The translations under genes were made by a program, and so were the position numbers. A DNA stretch of 64,000 nt from positions 372,001-436,000 of the forward strand of contig JAACJP010000009.1 in the NCBI GenBank assembly GCA_013368375.1, given 5' to 3'. The notes beneath the pieces are model-generated. The model saw only the letters and a program-made list of their open reading frames with translations. It was not told the DNA's origin and did not search any database. Below, in pieces: positions 8,108 through 19,623 of this stretch (positions are counted from its first letter, which is position 1; the number at the start of each line of letters is the position of its first letter). This DNA is from Tricholomella constricta (taxonomy: Eukaryota > Basidiomycota > Agaricomycetes > Agaricales > Lyophyllaceae).

Positions 8108-11077
8108 ATGGCCAATTCGGCTGCTATCCCGTCTTTTGAGCTTGATGCGGCGTACGACCCTCCCCCTTTGAGGGGAAATGCTGCGGACGACACTTACCAA
8201 TGGGAGCTATCTGCCCTACCCCCTCAAGCGCATCTTTCCGCGGGGGTGGAGCTTGTCGTACAGGGGCTTGATCGCACGTCCCCTTATTCAGCCGTTCAGC
8301 ACTTGCAGCGTCTCCTGGATGACCTTCGCAAACGAACCAGGTTGCCAGACCTGGGCGTCATGCAGCCCATGCGCGAGGCCGGCCCCTCTCATTCCCTCAA
8401 CTACGCTGTGGTCACCTTCCAAGGTGACTACAAAGCTAATCCACACCCGGACTATATGTCCGCCGTTGGGGAATTGATCCGGGGCGCGGACGAAGGAATC
8501 AGTGTTGGATGGAATGTTGCTCCTGGGTATGATAAATTGAGGACAGCCTGGTTTAGGGATGACCACAGCATCGGGATCGGTGAACTCAAGCGCGGCCTTG
8601 AAGGAATTCTGAAGTCGCACCACTACGACTATCAGGCTTGTACCGTCAATGCCGCCACGTCTCCGCCTCGTGTAACTTTCCAGTTCATCAAGAAAGAAAA
8701 CATCGACCTTCTTATGCGCCAGCCGCCGGTGGTCAAGGGTCATACCTTCATCCCCCGCATCCCCCGCTATGTCGAGCCCATTTATGCCCTCGAGGTGGCG
8801 GTGGTTGGGGTGGCCACGTACAATGACCCTCAGATGATTATAGACCGGTACCTGCAGGCTAAGTATGGTCGACAGGCGAAGACTGCCCTCATCCGATCCT
8901 CGCGTCTCGTGCTGGAGGATGTGGTCTACTGCGTCGTGCTGGAGACTCCCGAGCTCACGGACAAGTTTGTTCGGGACCCCTTCACTGCGTTCGAAGGCCT
9001 CGTTGTTCAACCCAGCAAGCCCGAGTACCTCTTCATCCTAAACCAAAGGGGTTTCCCCACGCAATGGCAGCGCACTGCGGGCCCGTCCAGCTCGCCTGAC
9101 CTACACACACAAACACAGCTGGACTCCATCCGCACGGAACAGACGTCCCTCCGCGACACCCTGACCACCCTCGCTAGTCAGCAAAATGACATGTTCCACA
9201 GCTTCCTCAGCGCCCAGCGCGAGATAGGGACGATGTTTGGCAATATGATATCCAATGTCTCCTTCCAGACCCAACTCTCGTCTGCGCAAGCTGAACACAC
9301 AGCTCTCCGGCTGACCCACACCGCCACTCACATGATGGCTCGGCTCTCTAACTCCAAGGAATTCGCCACTGAAATGCGAGACTACGTGGGTAATGTTCGA
9401 GACGAGATGCAGGCTTCAGAGCAGCGGGTCACGGTAGCTCGATGCAATCTTGCCGCGCTGCAGGTCCAAAACAATCCTGCCCTGCTCCCTGCCGCCACTG
9501 TTGCCCAGGGCGGCGTGTCCGCGGGTGCTCCTGACCAGCCTCCGGATGGGTCCCGTCCGGTGGCTCAGGCCCCTGCACTGGCACCCCCTGGACCCTCCCC
9601 AAGTGCCCAGGACCAGCCAATGATGCCACCCACGCCTCCAGGGCTGACTCTGCCTCACGCCCAGGCACCCCCCGAGCCTCGTGCTCCACCTGTCCCATCT
9701 GCCGCTGCTTCGGCCACGGGCCCTATGCAAGGCACCTCAAAACGTAAGCTCGGTGACAAGGTCCCCAAGAAAACGAACTCCTCCGATGGTGGTACGAAGC
9801 GAACTCGTGTCCGCCACGGCGAGCGCGAATCGATGGACGTTGATGATGAACAAAGTGGCCGGTCTCAGGTACCTTTCCTTCGCATCTTTAACCTCCCCCC
9901 TTTTCATCCTTCACTAGGACTCGGGCACGTCTTAAATCCCGGCTTGAAGACTTTCCACCTGTTCCTCGGGTGGGGGCCGCCTTTATCACTGCCGCCCTCA
10001 GTCTCGCGTTTCCCATATATGCTCCTTCCCTTTTTGTTGCCCATCCTCGCGTGCCTGTTGTCCACTTTCTTCATGTCTTATATTTGTATTTGTACCCTAT
10101 CCTATGCCATCCATTTCTTCTCGCGTGAAAGGGGGCCCTCGTCTTCCCTACTTCTCATGTTTCTTTTCTTCTATCTTCTAAGTCCTGCACTTGCGGTCAC
10201 GCCGCTTCATGGAGCGCCCCCTTCCAACTTCCGTATGTTGTTCGCTAACATGAACGGCTTTGCCAATCCTATTAAGATGAGCGCCATTCGTGGCACGATT
10301 ATGAGGGAAGCACCCCATGTCTTCGTACTGGGCGAAACAAAGTCCTCCTCCCCTGTTTCGGGCGAATTCTCTGTGCCCGATTACCAGCTTTTTGACGCGC
10401 CTGGCATATCAACTGGCGCACGGCATAAGGGCAAATGGGGCTTGGTCGTTGGTGTTAAGCGGTCCTCCTTGACCGTCACCCGTTCTTTCGTACCTCCTCA
10501 CCTACAGGGGCGAGCACTGGTTTGCGATCTACTCATGCCGGACTCACAGGGGCATGTTGTCCAGCACCGGGTGATCGCCCTCTATGCCCCCTGGGATCCC
10601 AGAGGGAATGAAGCCGACACTCCAGCCGTCTTCTGGAACGCGGTCGTAGAGCTTTGCCTGGAAGCGCCCTTCGGGTTTTCGCTCATTGGCGACTTCAATA
10701 CGGTCTACAATGCGGAGGAGTCTTCGTCCTCGCTGCCCACCTCTCCGTCGCTCGTAAATCAGGCTGTTTATTCCAGCTTCCTCTATCGCTCCAGCGCCGT
10801 CGACGTCTGGGGCCTGCGACCCGACAGGTCCTGGCAGCGAGACTGGACGTTCAAATCCTTCTCTGCCACACCCAGCCATTATGCCATCCTCGATCGTCTC
10901 GCCGTCTCGGGAGTCGGGGTCCTCACAGCCTTTGTTCAGACCCTTTCAGACTTCCTTCCCGGCACTGACCATCGACCCATACTAGGCCACATCGTCCTGG
11001 TCCCAAGGGAGAACCCTCGACAACCCATCGTCTCCCCACCTCTGCACGCTTCAGGACGCGTATTATGCGCAGTATGA
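8108..11077 (+). CDS. LINE ORF1-like region and APE endonuclease in one open frame
   Basis: 989 residues. The first part, to about residue 590, has no enzymatic motif; it is Pro-rich near residues 450-550 and ends in a basic tract (KRKLGDKVPKKT, KRTRVRHGERE), as expected of a nucleic-acid-binding ORF1. A hydrophobic linker follows. From about residue 715 comes the endonuclease: MLFANMNGF, VFVLGETKSS, VIALYAPWDP, SLIGDFNTVYNAEES, SHYAILDRLAVS and the terminal TDHRPI, i.e. the N, E, GDFN, LDR and SDH-like positions of APE enzymes. A 49-nt GT-AG candidate intron (9869-9917) lies between the parts; splicing it would end ORF1 at 9935. The frame stops at 11,077 after a shift out of the polymerase frame. 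Confidence 0.75.
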   Translation: MANSAAIPSFELDAAYDPPPLRGNAADDTYQWELSALPPQAHLSAGVELVVQGLDRTSPYSAVQHLQRLLDDLRKRTRLPDLGVMQPMREAGPSHSLNYAVVTFQGDYKANPHPDYMSAVGELIRGADEGISVGWNVAPGYDKLRTAWFRDDHSIGIGELKRGLEGILKSHHYDYQACTVNAATSPPRVTFQFIKKENIDLLMRQPPVVKGHTFIPRIPRYVEPIYALEVAVVGVATYNDPQMIIDRYLQAKYGRQAKTALIRSSRLVLEDVVYCVVLETPELTDKFVRDPFTAFEGLVVQPSKPEYLFILNQRGFPTQWQRTAGPSSSPDLHTQTQLDSIRTEQTSLRDTLTTLASQQNDMFHSFLSAQREIGTMFGNMISNVSFQTQLSSAQAEHTALRLTHTATHMMARLSNSKEFATEMRDYVGNVRDEMQASEQRVTVARCNLAALQVQNNPALLPAATVAQGGVSAGAPDQPPDGSRPVAQAPALAPPGPSPSAQDQPMMPPTPPGLTLPHAQAPPEPRAPPVPSAAASATGPMQGTSKRKLGDKVPKKTNSSDGGTKRTRVRHGERESMDVDDEQSGRSQVPFLRIFNLPPFHPSLGLGHVLNPGLKTFHLFLGWGPPLSLPPSVSRFPYMLLPFLLPILACLLSTFFMSYICICTLSYAIHFFSRERGPSSSLLLMFLFFYLLSPALAVTPLHGAPPSNFRMLFANMNGFANPIKMSAIRGTIMREAPHVFVLGETKSSSPVSGEFSVPDYQLFDAPGISTGARHKGKWGLVVGVKRSSLTVTRSFVPPHLQGRALVCDLLMPDSQGHVVQHRVIALYAPWDPRGNEADTPAVFWNAVVELCLEAPFGFSLIGDFNTVYNAEESSSSLPTSPSLVNQAVYSSFLYRSSAVDVWGLRPDRSWQRDWTFKSFSATPSHYAILDRLAVSGVGVLTAFVQTLSDFLPGTDHRPILGHIVLVPRENPRQPIVSPPLHASGRVLCAV

Positions 11078-11204
11078 GGAGCACCGGCTCGTCTTCTCCT
11101 CTGAACACTTCCTCAATTTTCTTCGTCGACTGCGACGACAATTAAACCAATGTCGCTACCACGAGGAGAAGCAGGAAACTCAGCTGAGGAGCGACCATAG
11201 GCAC

Positions 11205-12533
11205 ATGGGTCGCGTCCAAGGTCTACTCCACGGGGGATCCGCCAAGTCCTTCTTCCCGCCCTCATTCTCTCCCTTGCCCCTAGCCCTCTCGTCCAATGCG
11301 GACGATTCCCTGGACGATTTGGTCACTGGGCCACAGCGTATCCGTGACACCACGGTTCAGTATTTCCAGCACTTATACCGACGTTCTGTCCGACCACCGC
11401 AGCAAAAGCCCTGGACAGAGACGCCATCGGTGCACCGCATCGCCCAACGGGTAGACACTGAACCTTTCCGGTGGCCGCACCCTCTCAGCATAGCGGAACT
11501 CAGGCAACTTCTCAAGTCGGGTAACCGTCGCCCGGCGCCTGGTCCTGATGGCTGGGAGAAATGGTGGCTTGCGCACCTATCAGACGCTGGCCTCAGCCCC
11601 GTCCTCCAGCTCCTTAACTACATCATCACACGCTCACGCATTCCCGCCTGCATTAAGCCAGTCACACTGACGACAATCCACAAACGCGGGCCCAATACCA
11701 ATCTGTCTAACTTCCGAGGGATCACCTGCAGCAACCTCCTCGCCAATCTACCATTTGCGTGGCTTAATAAGAAGTTGCTTCCGTACCTCTCGGCCCACGA
11801 GATCGTCCCCTCTTCACAGATCGCCACGCAGCCAGGGGTCCAACACCGAGATCTCCTTTCGTTCCTCGCTCAGGTGCAGATGTGGGCGAGACGAGAGCAG
11901 ATTCCCCTTTTTGCAATCCAGCGCGACCAGAAGAAGGGTTTCGACATGCTTGAGCCTGAGGGATTTTATGATGCACTGGCGGCGTATCATTTACCCTCAT
12001 CCATTGCCCTCCTCGATGCGTCCGCGCAGCGAGAGGTCCCATACCAGGTCAAAACGGCTTACGGGTTAACCGACACCTTCATCGTGGACGGGGTTACGAA
12101 GCAAGGCGGGTCGATATCTCCCCTTAAGTGTACCATCACGACAAGCCTCCTTAGCCACTGGCTGTCCGACGTCTCTTCCCACTTGGAGCGACCCCTCGTC
12201 GTTTCGTCTCATCAGAACCGTACCGGGAAACCTCATGTCCCTTCGGACTCTGTCACTGTTCCCCTCTCCATGGTCGAAGCGATGGACGACTCGATTATCT
12301 GGGATACTGACTGGCCGGTGCTTATCCATAAAGCCCGGCTCGCGGACAGATTCCAGAGCACATATGGTTGGAGACGGCCTGGCGGAAGTCTGCTGTCTAT
12401 GTTTTCAACGCCGACTTCAGCCCGCCCAATCAAAATGTCATTAGAGTCCCGTCTGTTCCTCCGTCGGACCCTTCCAGCTCGGACACCATTTGGAATGATG
12501 TCCCAGTCTACAGAGACCATGTCCGGTTCCTAA
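11205..12533 (+). pseudogene. LINE reverse transcriptase, first segment
   Basis: The frame is open from about 11,050 (DAYYAQYEEHRLVF) and carries RT landmarks: RPAPGPDGWEKWW, LTTIHKRGP, NFRGITCSNLL, motif A as IQRDQKKGFDM, motif B as TKQGGSISPLKCT and motif C as EAMDDSIIW. The catalytic pair Asp-Asp is kept, but the usual Tyr-Ala is Ala-Met. After STYGW at about 12,365 the frame is lost; the thumb continues in the next frame. Without correction neither segment can make an active enzyme. Confidence 0.75.
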
Positions 12534-14692
12534 GGGTTCCGGTAAACCGTCCTGACCTGCAGTTCTTGCATATGCGCGACGTTGTCAACAACTTCCATCT
12601 CCCGTTTACGCGATGCCCACTGCCCCTCACTGTGTTGTCGCGCATTATCTCACAACGTCTGGTGTCGAAGCTGCGGCCATGTCTACAACTGCAGCCCATA
12701 CGACCGTCTGACGCAGTGAAGCTAGACCACCTCATTGCAGCCAAGGTTCACCAGTATCTCGGGTTTCCGTTCGCCTTTTCCACTGCACTCTTCAATCACC
12801 CCGTCTCGTCCCATGGCTTCGGCTTCCCCTCGCTCGCCTTGTTAAATGACGCCGCTTGCATTACCGGTCTGCAACGTGACTTGTGTCATCCCGTAGACCT
12901 CTACCGCAACATGGCGACGGTGACTCTGAATGACTGGACATGCCTGCTAAATGCCTGTCACTCCCCACTTCAGTATCCCTTGTCGCCCCGGTCCTCCACC
13001 CGGTACCTGTCTAGGATGCCGGCCACCTGGATCTACGCCAATGATTCACTTCACACCCACGGTCTAAAGCTGCACCCTACCGATCTCTCCTACCTACTGT
13101 CCCCTGACTTATCACTCATCCACTATGCCAATGTCCTTGATACGTACCTATCCTTCCCCTCTGCCCCTCCCTTCCCCTCTGTATCACGTCACCTCCTCAG
13201 TCGCATGCTCCGTCGTGGCTTCACAACGATTGGGCACCTTGGCACCGTCTCTATCTCCTCCGACTACTATACTCCCATATTCCGTCTCATTACCCCTCCC
13301 ACAGTCCGTGATGCCCCTCCCGCCTCGTCCCTTTCCGACTGGCATGCCTTCCTCTCCTGGTTTACCTACACGTTCCTCTCTGTGACTACTACTTCGCCCG
13401 CTGGCCCCGACCTCCTTTTGCCCCCACCTATCCGTCGGGAAGCTGCCGAGCGCATCCTACTCTCCATGTCCTCTACCTCTCCCCATCTCACCTGTCATGA
13501 TCTCCCCGAGCGGGCCTATGCTTCTGATGCGTCCTTTATTCCGCCCACCACCCATACTATACCTCCTACTATACAGTTTACGAAACCCCCCTCCTCACTT
13601 ACATGCTCTGTCATAGGTCCCGATTCAGGACTCCTCGCTTCCGTTGCCTCCCCACGGTATATCGCTTCGACATCCCACGCCGAGGTTGCCGGTTGTCTCT
13701 CTGCCGTCCTGCGCGCTCAACACCAGTCAGGAGGAACAATCTACACGGATTACCTTCCGGTTGTCAACTGGCTCTCGTCCCGGTCAGCTGCCCCATCCGC
13801 TTTCCATCGCTGGCTGGGGGACATAACACGCCGCTCACCTGACACCGTAGTCCTTCACGTCAAAGCGCATACCACCAGTCTATCACTGCCCGCGCGTTTA
13901 AATCGCGCGGCCGACCATGCTGCATCACAGTGCCATTCGTTGTATAACCCGCCCCCGATGTTCCCTACGCCCACGTTCTACCTGCCACCTTACTGTCTCT
14001 TTGCCCCTGGCAGTGGTTTCCTCGAGGGCAGCTTCCCACAGCACCTTCAAAAACAACAGGCAGTTGCATTTAACACTTCTAATCCAGTATGGTCTTCACA
14101 TTTGACGTCGCCCTCCCTGTACGATTCCACACCTCCTCCTGTCTTTCCGTATCAAAGAACTCCGTACGCATATGCAGCGGTCATCCAGCTGTATGCTCGG
14201 TGCGCGCAGCTCGACTCTCGGGACGTCCTCACCTCCAGGCTGGATGCTGGCTGTACGCCATGGTGTCGTTTCGGCTGTGATGTCCTTGAATCCCCTCATC
14301 ACATTTTTACTCACTGCTATCACTTTAATAGTCTTCGCCAGTCCGCTGTACAGGACCTCCTTTCCTCTTTGGCCACTACCCTCGGCGACTCCGTGTCCGT
14401 CGCTTTACGACACCGCCTCATCGCCCTCACCTCATCCTTATTTTCCGACTGCGCTACTTGGCCAACGGGGCAAACTCGTTACTATATGGGCTTCCTCCCC
14501 TCACTTGGTCACCTCGGCCTCTCCCCCTCCCTGCACACCCGCGTCTCTCACTTGTGGCACATTGCCTCAATCCACCTCGCGGGCCGCATCTGGGCGAAGG
14601 CTCGGCAGCGGGCGTTCGAGTCCCGCATGTCAAAACCTCCTCGACCTCCTTATCACATTCCTGAAATCATACAAAGCCTCTTTCATCTCTGA
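12368..14692 (+). pseudogene. LINE RT thumb, RNase H and Cys/His C-terminus
   Basis: Continues the polymerase after the 12,365 shift (AWRKSAVYVFNAD). RNase H motifs lie at about residues 385-525: YASDAS, SHAEVAGCLSA, TIYTDYLPVVNWL and RAADHAAS, i.e. the D-E-D-D set. Near residue 637 GCTPWCRFGCDVLESPHHIF is followed by THC, a Cys3-His-Cys cluster typical of LINE C-termini. The stop at 14,690-14,692 is followed directly by the pentanucleotide tail. The first Met is not a true start. Confidence 0.8.
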
Positions 14693-14883
14693 TACTTTAC
14701 TTTACGTTACTTTACTTACTTTACTCTACTTTACTTTACCTACCTACTTTACTCTACTTTACTTTACCTGCCCGCATACTCCCGACGAGGTATTCCTTAC
14801 CTGAGTTGCTGATGTAACGTAGTCGGGAATTCAAACTCATCTCATCTCATCTTCAGCAGCGCCAGCAAGCCCAGGAGCGGGTC

Positions 14884-14905
14884 GGCGGCTGACATAATCC
14901 GACCC
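14884..14905. repeat. Right target-site duplication of the LINE
   Basis: A 22-bp copy of 7945-7966 with one mismatch, following the 3' tail of the element. Confidence 0.75.
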
Positions 14906-15224
14906 GGTGGGTGACCGGTGGGTGACCTGAGCCCTGTCAGCGGCTGTCTCGGCCTTGTGACGGCGTCCCGCGGTCACGACCGATCCGCCTGAGAACACAT
15001 GAAGTTACGAGACCAATGTATCTGTAGCTAATTTTCTTGCTAATTTTGATGAACTTCGTTGTACTGAACCGTTTCACCCTGTTTTATGCATAGGTCTCGA
15101 TAGGCCCAACCGTAACGAAACCATTAAGAGGCTCGGATTCCATGTTGTTCACAATCAACGAGCCATAGTAGAAGTCCAACGTCAACACCACACAATAATC
15201 CTACAGATCCCTGACAAATCCCAC
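14906..15224. other. Intergenic, probably the original upstream flank of the Crinkler-like gene
   Basis: No gene seen. It contains a short direct repeat (GGTGGGTGACC twice at 14,906-14,923). If the LINE is removed, this sequence would lie next to the Crinkler-like gene's 5' side. Confidence 0.4.
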
Positions 15225-16570
15225 TCACTCCTGCTTCCCCGCCTTCTCCTGATTACCCCACACAACACCCTCAACCGCCTTCTTCCTTCCACGCCACGCC
15301 ACAAGAAGCCCCTTCTCCCATGTGCGCAGCGGGCTGAACATGCCTACGCGCTCCTGGTACGCTTTGTATTCGCTCGGGTACTTGCCACGGCTGATCGACT
15401 CGGTAAAGAGAGTCGAGGAAAAGAAGAGCGCGGAGAGCGCGAGGGCGGGGGTGACATGAGCGAGAGGCGAGAAGACGCGCTCAAGGACGGGGACGAGAGT
15501 GTAGGGGTTTTGGAGGATGGCAGAGAGGGAGGGAATGAGATGCGTAGGGAAAGAGGTGTAGATGAGGTGGGGTGGGGATGGAGAGAGGAGCGGAATTGTT
15601 GTAATGATCCACTGCAAGATTAGGTTGTAAGGGCATGTTCTGCTGAAACCAAGTGAAATGATATACTTACCCAGAACGACTGCTCGCAAAGGAAATTAGG
15701 ATGACGGGAGTACGCCCACAGACCTCGGGTGATGAAGCCACGCTTGGCGTCGGCTGGGGTGAAGCTCAAGCGCGCACCAGGCCATTGTTCTTTCTTGTCA
15801 TATGGCTGAACATCAGTTTTGCCCTGTTCCGCAGCCAAATACGCGTGTTTGTATGAGTGGAATGCCCATTGCTGATTGTCCGAAGTAAATTCGAACGCAA
15901 GGACCACGAGTGCCAGCGCACCAAGGATGAGGTCAGAAGGCGCGAGAGGCGTATGCGGTTGAATGGTAGCCGCTACTTTCGCGGGGAAGCCGAGCAGCAT
16001 CAGGAGGACGTTCTGGATAGCTGCGATGAATGTAAGGTTGACAATTTGAAAGAGCCATGCGGGGAGCTTGGCACGGAGAACTGCCCAACGGTAGTCTTCG
16101 TCTGAACTAGAATGTGGAGCTCATCAGGGGCCTGCGCTGCAAAGGAAAAAAAAAGACTTGCAGTTTAAAAAGACCTCGACGGTAGGTGTTGTACGATAAT
16201 CTATAGAGACGTCAGAAATGATTAGCCAAGAAGATATATAGTTGAATAGGAGGACGCACCGGCACATCCAGATAGAGACCAACCCCAACATCAAAAGTGC
16301 CCTTGAGCTAAAATCTTTCGCCACTGCCCATCCTAGGTCCTTTGGTGTATAGGGACAGAGAAAGAACAGAGGTTCCTGTGGCCACAGAGGCAGCAGAGCA
16401 TAGTACGCAGTGTAGATAGTTGGTAGGAACGTCCAGAGGCGATCGACCTGGGAAACGTTGGAGGTGAGGATAGACAGGATCCAGACTGCGGCTGTCGTAG
16501 CAGCGCAGAACTCGAAAGGCCATTGGTATCCTGGAGGAACGTTGGCTAACATTTTTGCTATTGCGTCCAT
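15225..16570 (-). CDS. DUF1295 / steroid-reductase-like integral membrane protein
   Basis: Four exons: 16570-16260, 16200-16162, 16106-15671 and 15611-15225. They sum to 1173 nt, 390 residues. The protein is largely hydrophobic. Family landmarks are QVDRLWTFLPTIY, the conserved LSYNTYRRGLFKL, EDYRW, EFTSDNQQWAFHSYK, GLWAYSRHPNFLCEQSFWW and the C-terminal FTESISRGKYPSEYKAYQER. These place it in the DUF1295 group, related to steroid 5-alpha-reductases and isoprenylcysteine methyltransferases with a C-terminal catalytic fold; the substrate is unknown. The second intron must start with GC (GCAAGT), since only that donor keeps phase. The gene is a tail-to-head neighbour of thymidylate synthase. 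Confidence 0.85.
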
Positions 16571-16715
16571 GGTGGAATGGTCAACAAACTTTCCACCTTT
16601 GTAATATAAACGACAGAGGCGATCGTGCGCCGGTTTGGCGCGACATCGTCATGCACGTCGCATCACGTGCACTGCTGACTTTACTCGTACAATACACGAA
16701 ATCCTAACCCCCCAT

Positions 16716-17765
<1,050 letters not shown>

Positions 17766-17876
17766 TCAAAGCTTCTTCGGGAAGATAAACAAACGGAAGT
17801 CAATACAGTCCTGACGCGTCGCGTAACTTCGCACGGTCGCATGTTCATAACTTCTCATCATGACCTTGCAAAAAGC

Positions 17877-17978
17877 AACCATCGACGGGACTCGAACCCG
17901 CAACCTCCGCCTCTCACTTTACCGTAGCACCATAGCGTAGGTAGGAAAGCGACACACTAACCATTGTGCTACGATGGC
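17877..17978 (-). tRNA. tRNA-Arg (anticodon CCU) with a 29-nt intron
   Basis: Read on the minus strand, GCCATCG pairs with the 3' CGATGGT; the D stem GCAC/GTGT encloses AATGGTTA. The anticodon stem TCGCT/GGCGG has loop TTCCTA-A with an intron after position 37 (17,941-17,913). The T arm is GCGGGTTCGAGTCCCGT, the same as I recall for yeast tRNA-Arg(CCU). Mature length is 73 nt. A TTTTT run just downstream (17,874-17,870) suits Pol III termination. Confidence 0.85.
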
Positions 17979-18693
17979 AACCGAGGGACCAATCACGGCT
18001 ATCATATATATAGTATAGAGGAGCGCGGACCTAAGCTTAGCATTTGCCCCCGGGCCCAAATTCTCTGCGAAGCGCGATGCATATGACGAGCACCCGAGTG
18101 TCTTCTATCTTTAAGAAAGCTTGTCATGGAACATTGGGCACCGTTGCATTTTCGTATGCAAAGGTCCTGCGCCACTCTTACCGTAGATGACCACAGCCAC
18201 ATCGATAAACGTTTGCACATGCGGGACCTGTGGTCATCACAGCTTTTGCAATTGCGCCTCACCTGTCGTCGGCCTCCCGGGGTCCTCGGTTTTTGCAACG
18301 GCGCCTAGACGAACACCCGATGAAGCAGGAAAGCATCGGTTAAGAATAGGGGTCGCATACCCCGACTACAGTGGATCAAGCTCCGTACAACTTTTGGCGT
18401 TTCCGCGACAATCTATCTCAGTTTCTAGATCACTTTCTTCATGACTTTTTTTTCTTGGGCGACAACAGACTTGCCGCTGTACGAGAAGGGTATTGACTGC
18501 TCGGCGCACCAGCCGCTTAGGCAAACGGGGCTGGCTACATTGCATTGTCAGATAAAGGTCATCCGCAGGGTATAGGAAGGAGCTCTGGAATGGTGAGCTG
18601 CGAGCTGGTGAATGACCTTTGAATCGCATTCGTGTTCTGCATGTAGGTATGTCGACCGAGAAAAAGCTACAGGTGAACAATTACACTATATTG
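17979..18693. other. Intergenic, no gene seen
   Basis: Between the tRNA and the single-exon gene. Frames are short and have no motif. A pair of related segments, GACCACAG (18,188) and GGACCTGTGGTCATCACAG (18,223), could form a weak hairpin. Confidence 0.4.
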
Positions 18694-18696
18694 TCA

Positions 18697-19623
18697 TCAT
18701 ACAAATCGCACGACATACTTATCATCCTCGACTTGAAGGTATTCGAACTTCACGCCCTTCCCGATCGAATATCCAAACAGCCCCGCAACCTCGCCCTCCC
18801 ATTCCGGGTCCAGCCCACACTCCTTCACAACCATGTCATAGCGGTACAGCAGTCTGAACAACGTTTTCAAGTATTCCTTCAATCCCGAAAGGTCACAATG
18901 TACCAGCGGCAGCGCTGACACGGGATCCTTTGCCAATGCATTCAGGTATTCGCGGTGCGGAATCTGCTGCGCAGGAAAGTCCATGCCTTGTATCGACATA
19001 TTGACCATGTGACTGTACTCCTGCATCTCCAGGTATTCGCTGCCCTGCAATGTGTCTGTTGCAACGAGCAGATTGAGCAGCACATACGCGAGCAACGCGG
19101 ACTCCATGACGCGCGAGAAGCCGAAATGGTGGCCCCAGCTGAGGGCCCGCAGATCGCTGAGCGGGATTTGCGGGTGGTGCGCGAGCATCATGAGTGTCTG
19201 CATCTGGTTTTCGTGGAAGAGAACCTTCACAACGTCGGCGAGGTCTCCGTCGCTCGTCGAGTAACTAGGCTTCTCGGGTCCACGGCAACGTTTAGCGCGT
19301 CTGATCCAGTATTCGATGCGTTGGTTTCGCTCATTCAGATATTCGGGATAGCGGTCGCGTAGCTCGTCTGAGAACAGGGCGCCGGACACCGGTGCATCGA
19401 ATGAGGTTCCGAACTTTGCGCGTTCGGTCTCGGAGAAGGTGGTGATGGTCTTGTGAATGACGCGCACGAAATGGTTGAGTGTTTGGCCTTGGGTGGGAAG
19501 GTTGCGCGCGAACAACCCAGTGCGACGAGGCGTGACGTGAGGGTTGTCGCGGTAGAATTTGAAGTTCGAGGCAAGGGAGTTCCAGGGAATGGTGTGCTCT
19601 TGATGCATGGTTCGAACCTTCAA
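18697..19623 (-). CDS. Unrecognised single-exon fungal protein
   Basis: An uninterrupted 308-residue frame. I do not recognise the family. The start may be Met1 (19,623) or Met6 (MHQEHTIPW, 19,608); the second reads more like a conserved start. It has no signal peptide. Visible features: a basic-aromatic N-terminal third (LASNFKFYRDNPHVTPRR), a helical central part with one hydrophobic stretch (ESALLAYVLLNLLVATDTL, about residues 178-196) preceded by GHHFGFSRVM, and a charged C-terminus. Composition is that of a soluble or peripheral protein. The lack of introns sets it apart from its neighbours. Confidence 0.6.
   Translation of the reverse strand: MKVRTMHQEHTIPWNSLASNFKFYRDNPHVTPRRTGLFARNLPTQGQTLNHFVRVIHKTITTFSETERAKFGTSFDAPVSGALFSDELRDRYPEYLNERNQRIEYWIRRAKRCRGPEKPSYSTSDGDLADVVKVLFHENQMQTLMMLAHHPQIPLSDLRALSWGHHFGFSRVMESALLAYVLLNLLVATDTLQGSEYLEMQEYSHMVNMSIQGMDFPAQQIPHREYLNALAKDPVSALPLVHCDLSGLKEYLKTLFRLLYRYDMVVKECGLDPEWEGEVAGLFGYSIGKGVKFEYLQVEDDKYVVRFV

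Larger units (their letters stand above)
7967..14883 (+). mobile_element. Near-full-length non-LTR retrotransposon (LINE)
   Basis: A 6.9-kb element on the plus strand. It has a 5' leader with an ACC microsatellite (7977-7997), an ORF1-like region, an APE-type endonuclease, reverse transcriptase, RNase H, a Cys/His cluster, and a 3' tail of ACTTT-like repeats (about 14,693-14,768) and TCATC repeats. Matching 22-bp flanks mark the insertion. Two reading shifts (near 11,045 and 12,365) break the polyprotein. It landed about 65 bp upstream of the Crinkler-like gene on the other strand. Confidence 0.85.

Noticed and set aside
10073..10240. Signal peptide/secreted protein starting in the LINE (MSYICICTL or MFLFFYLLSPALA)
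   Set aside because: It is the hydrophobic linker upstream of the endonuclease domain; its position inside the retroelement frame explains it.
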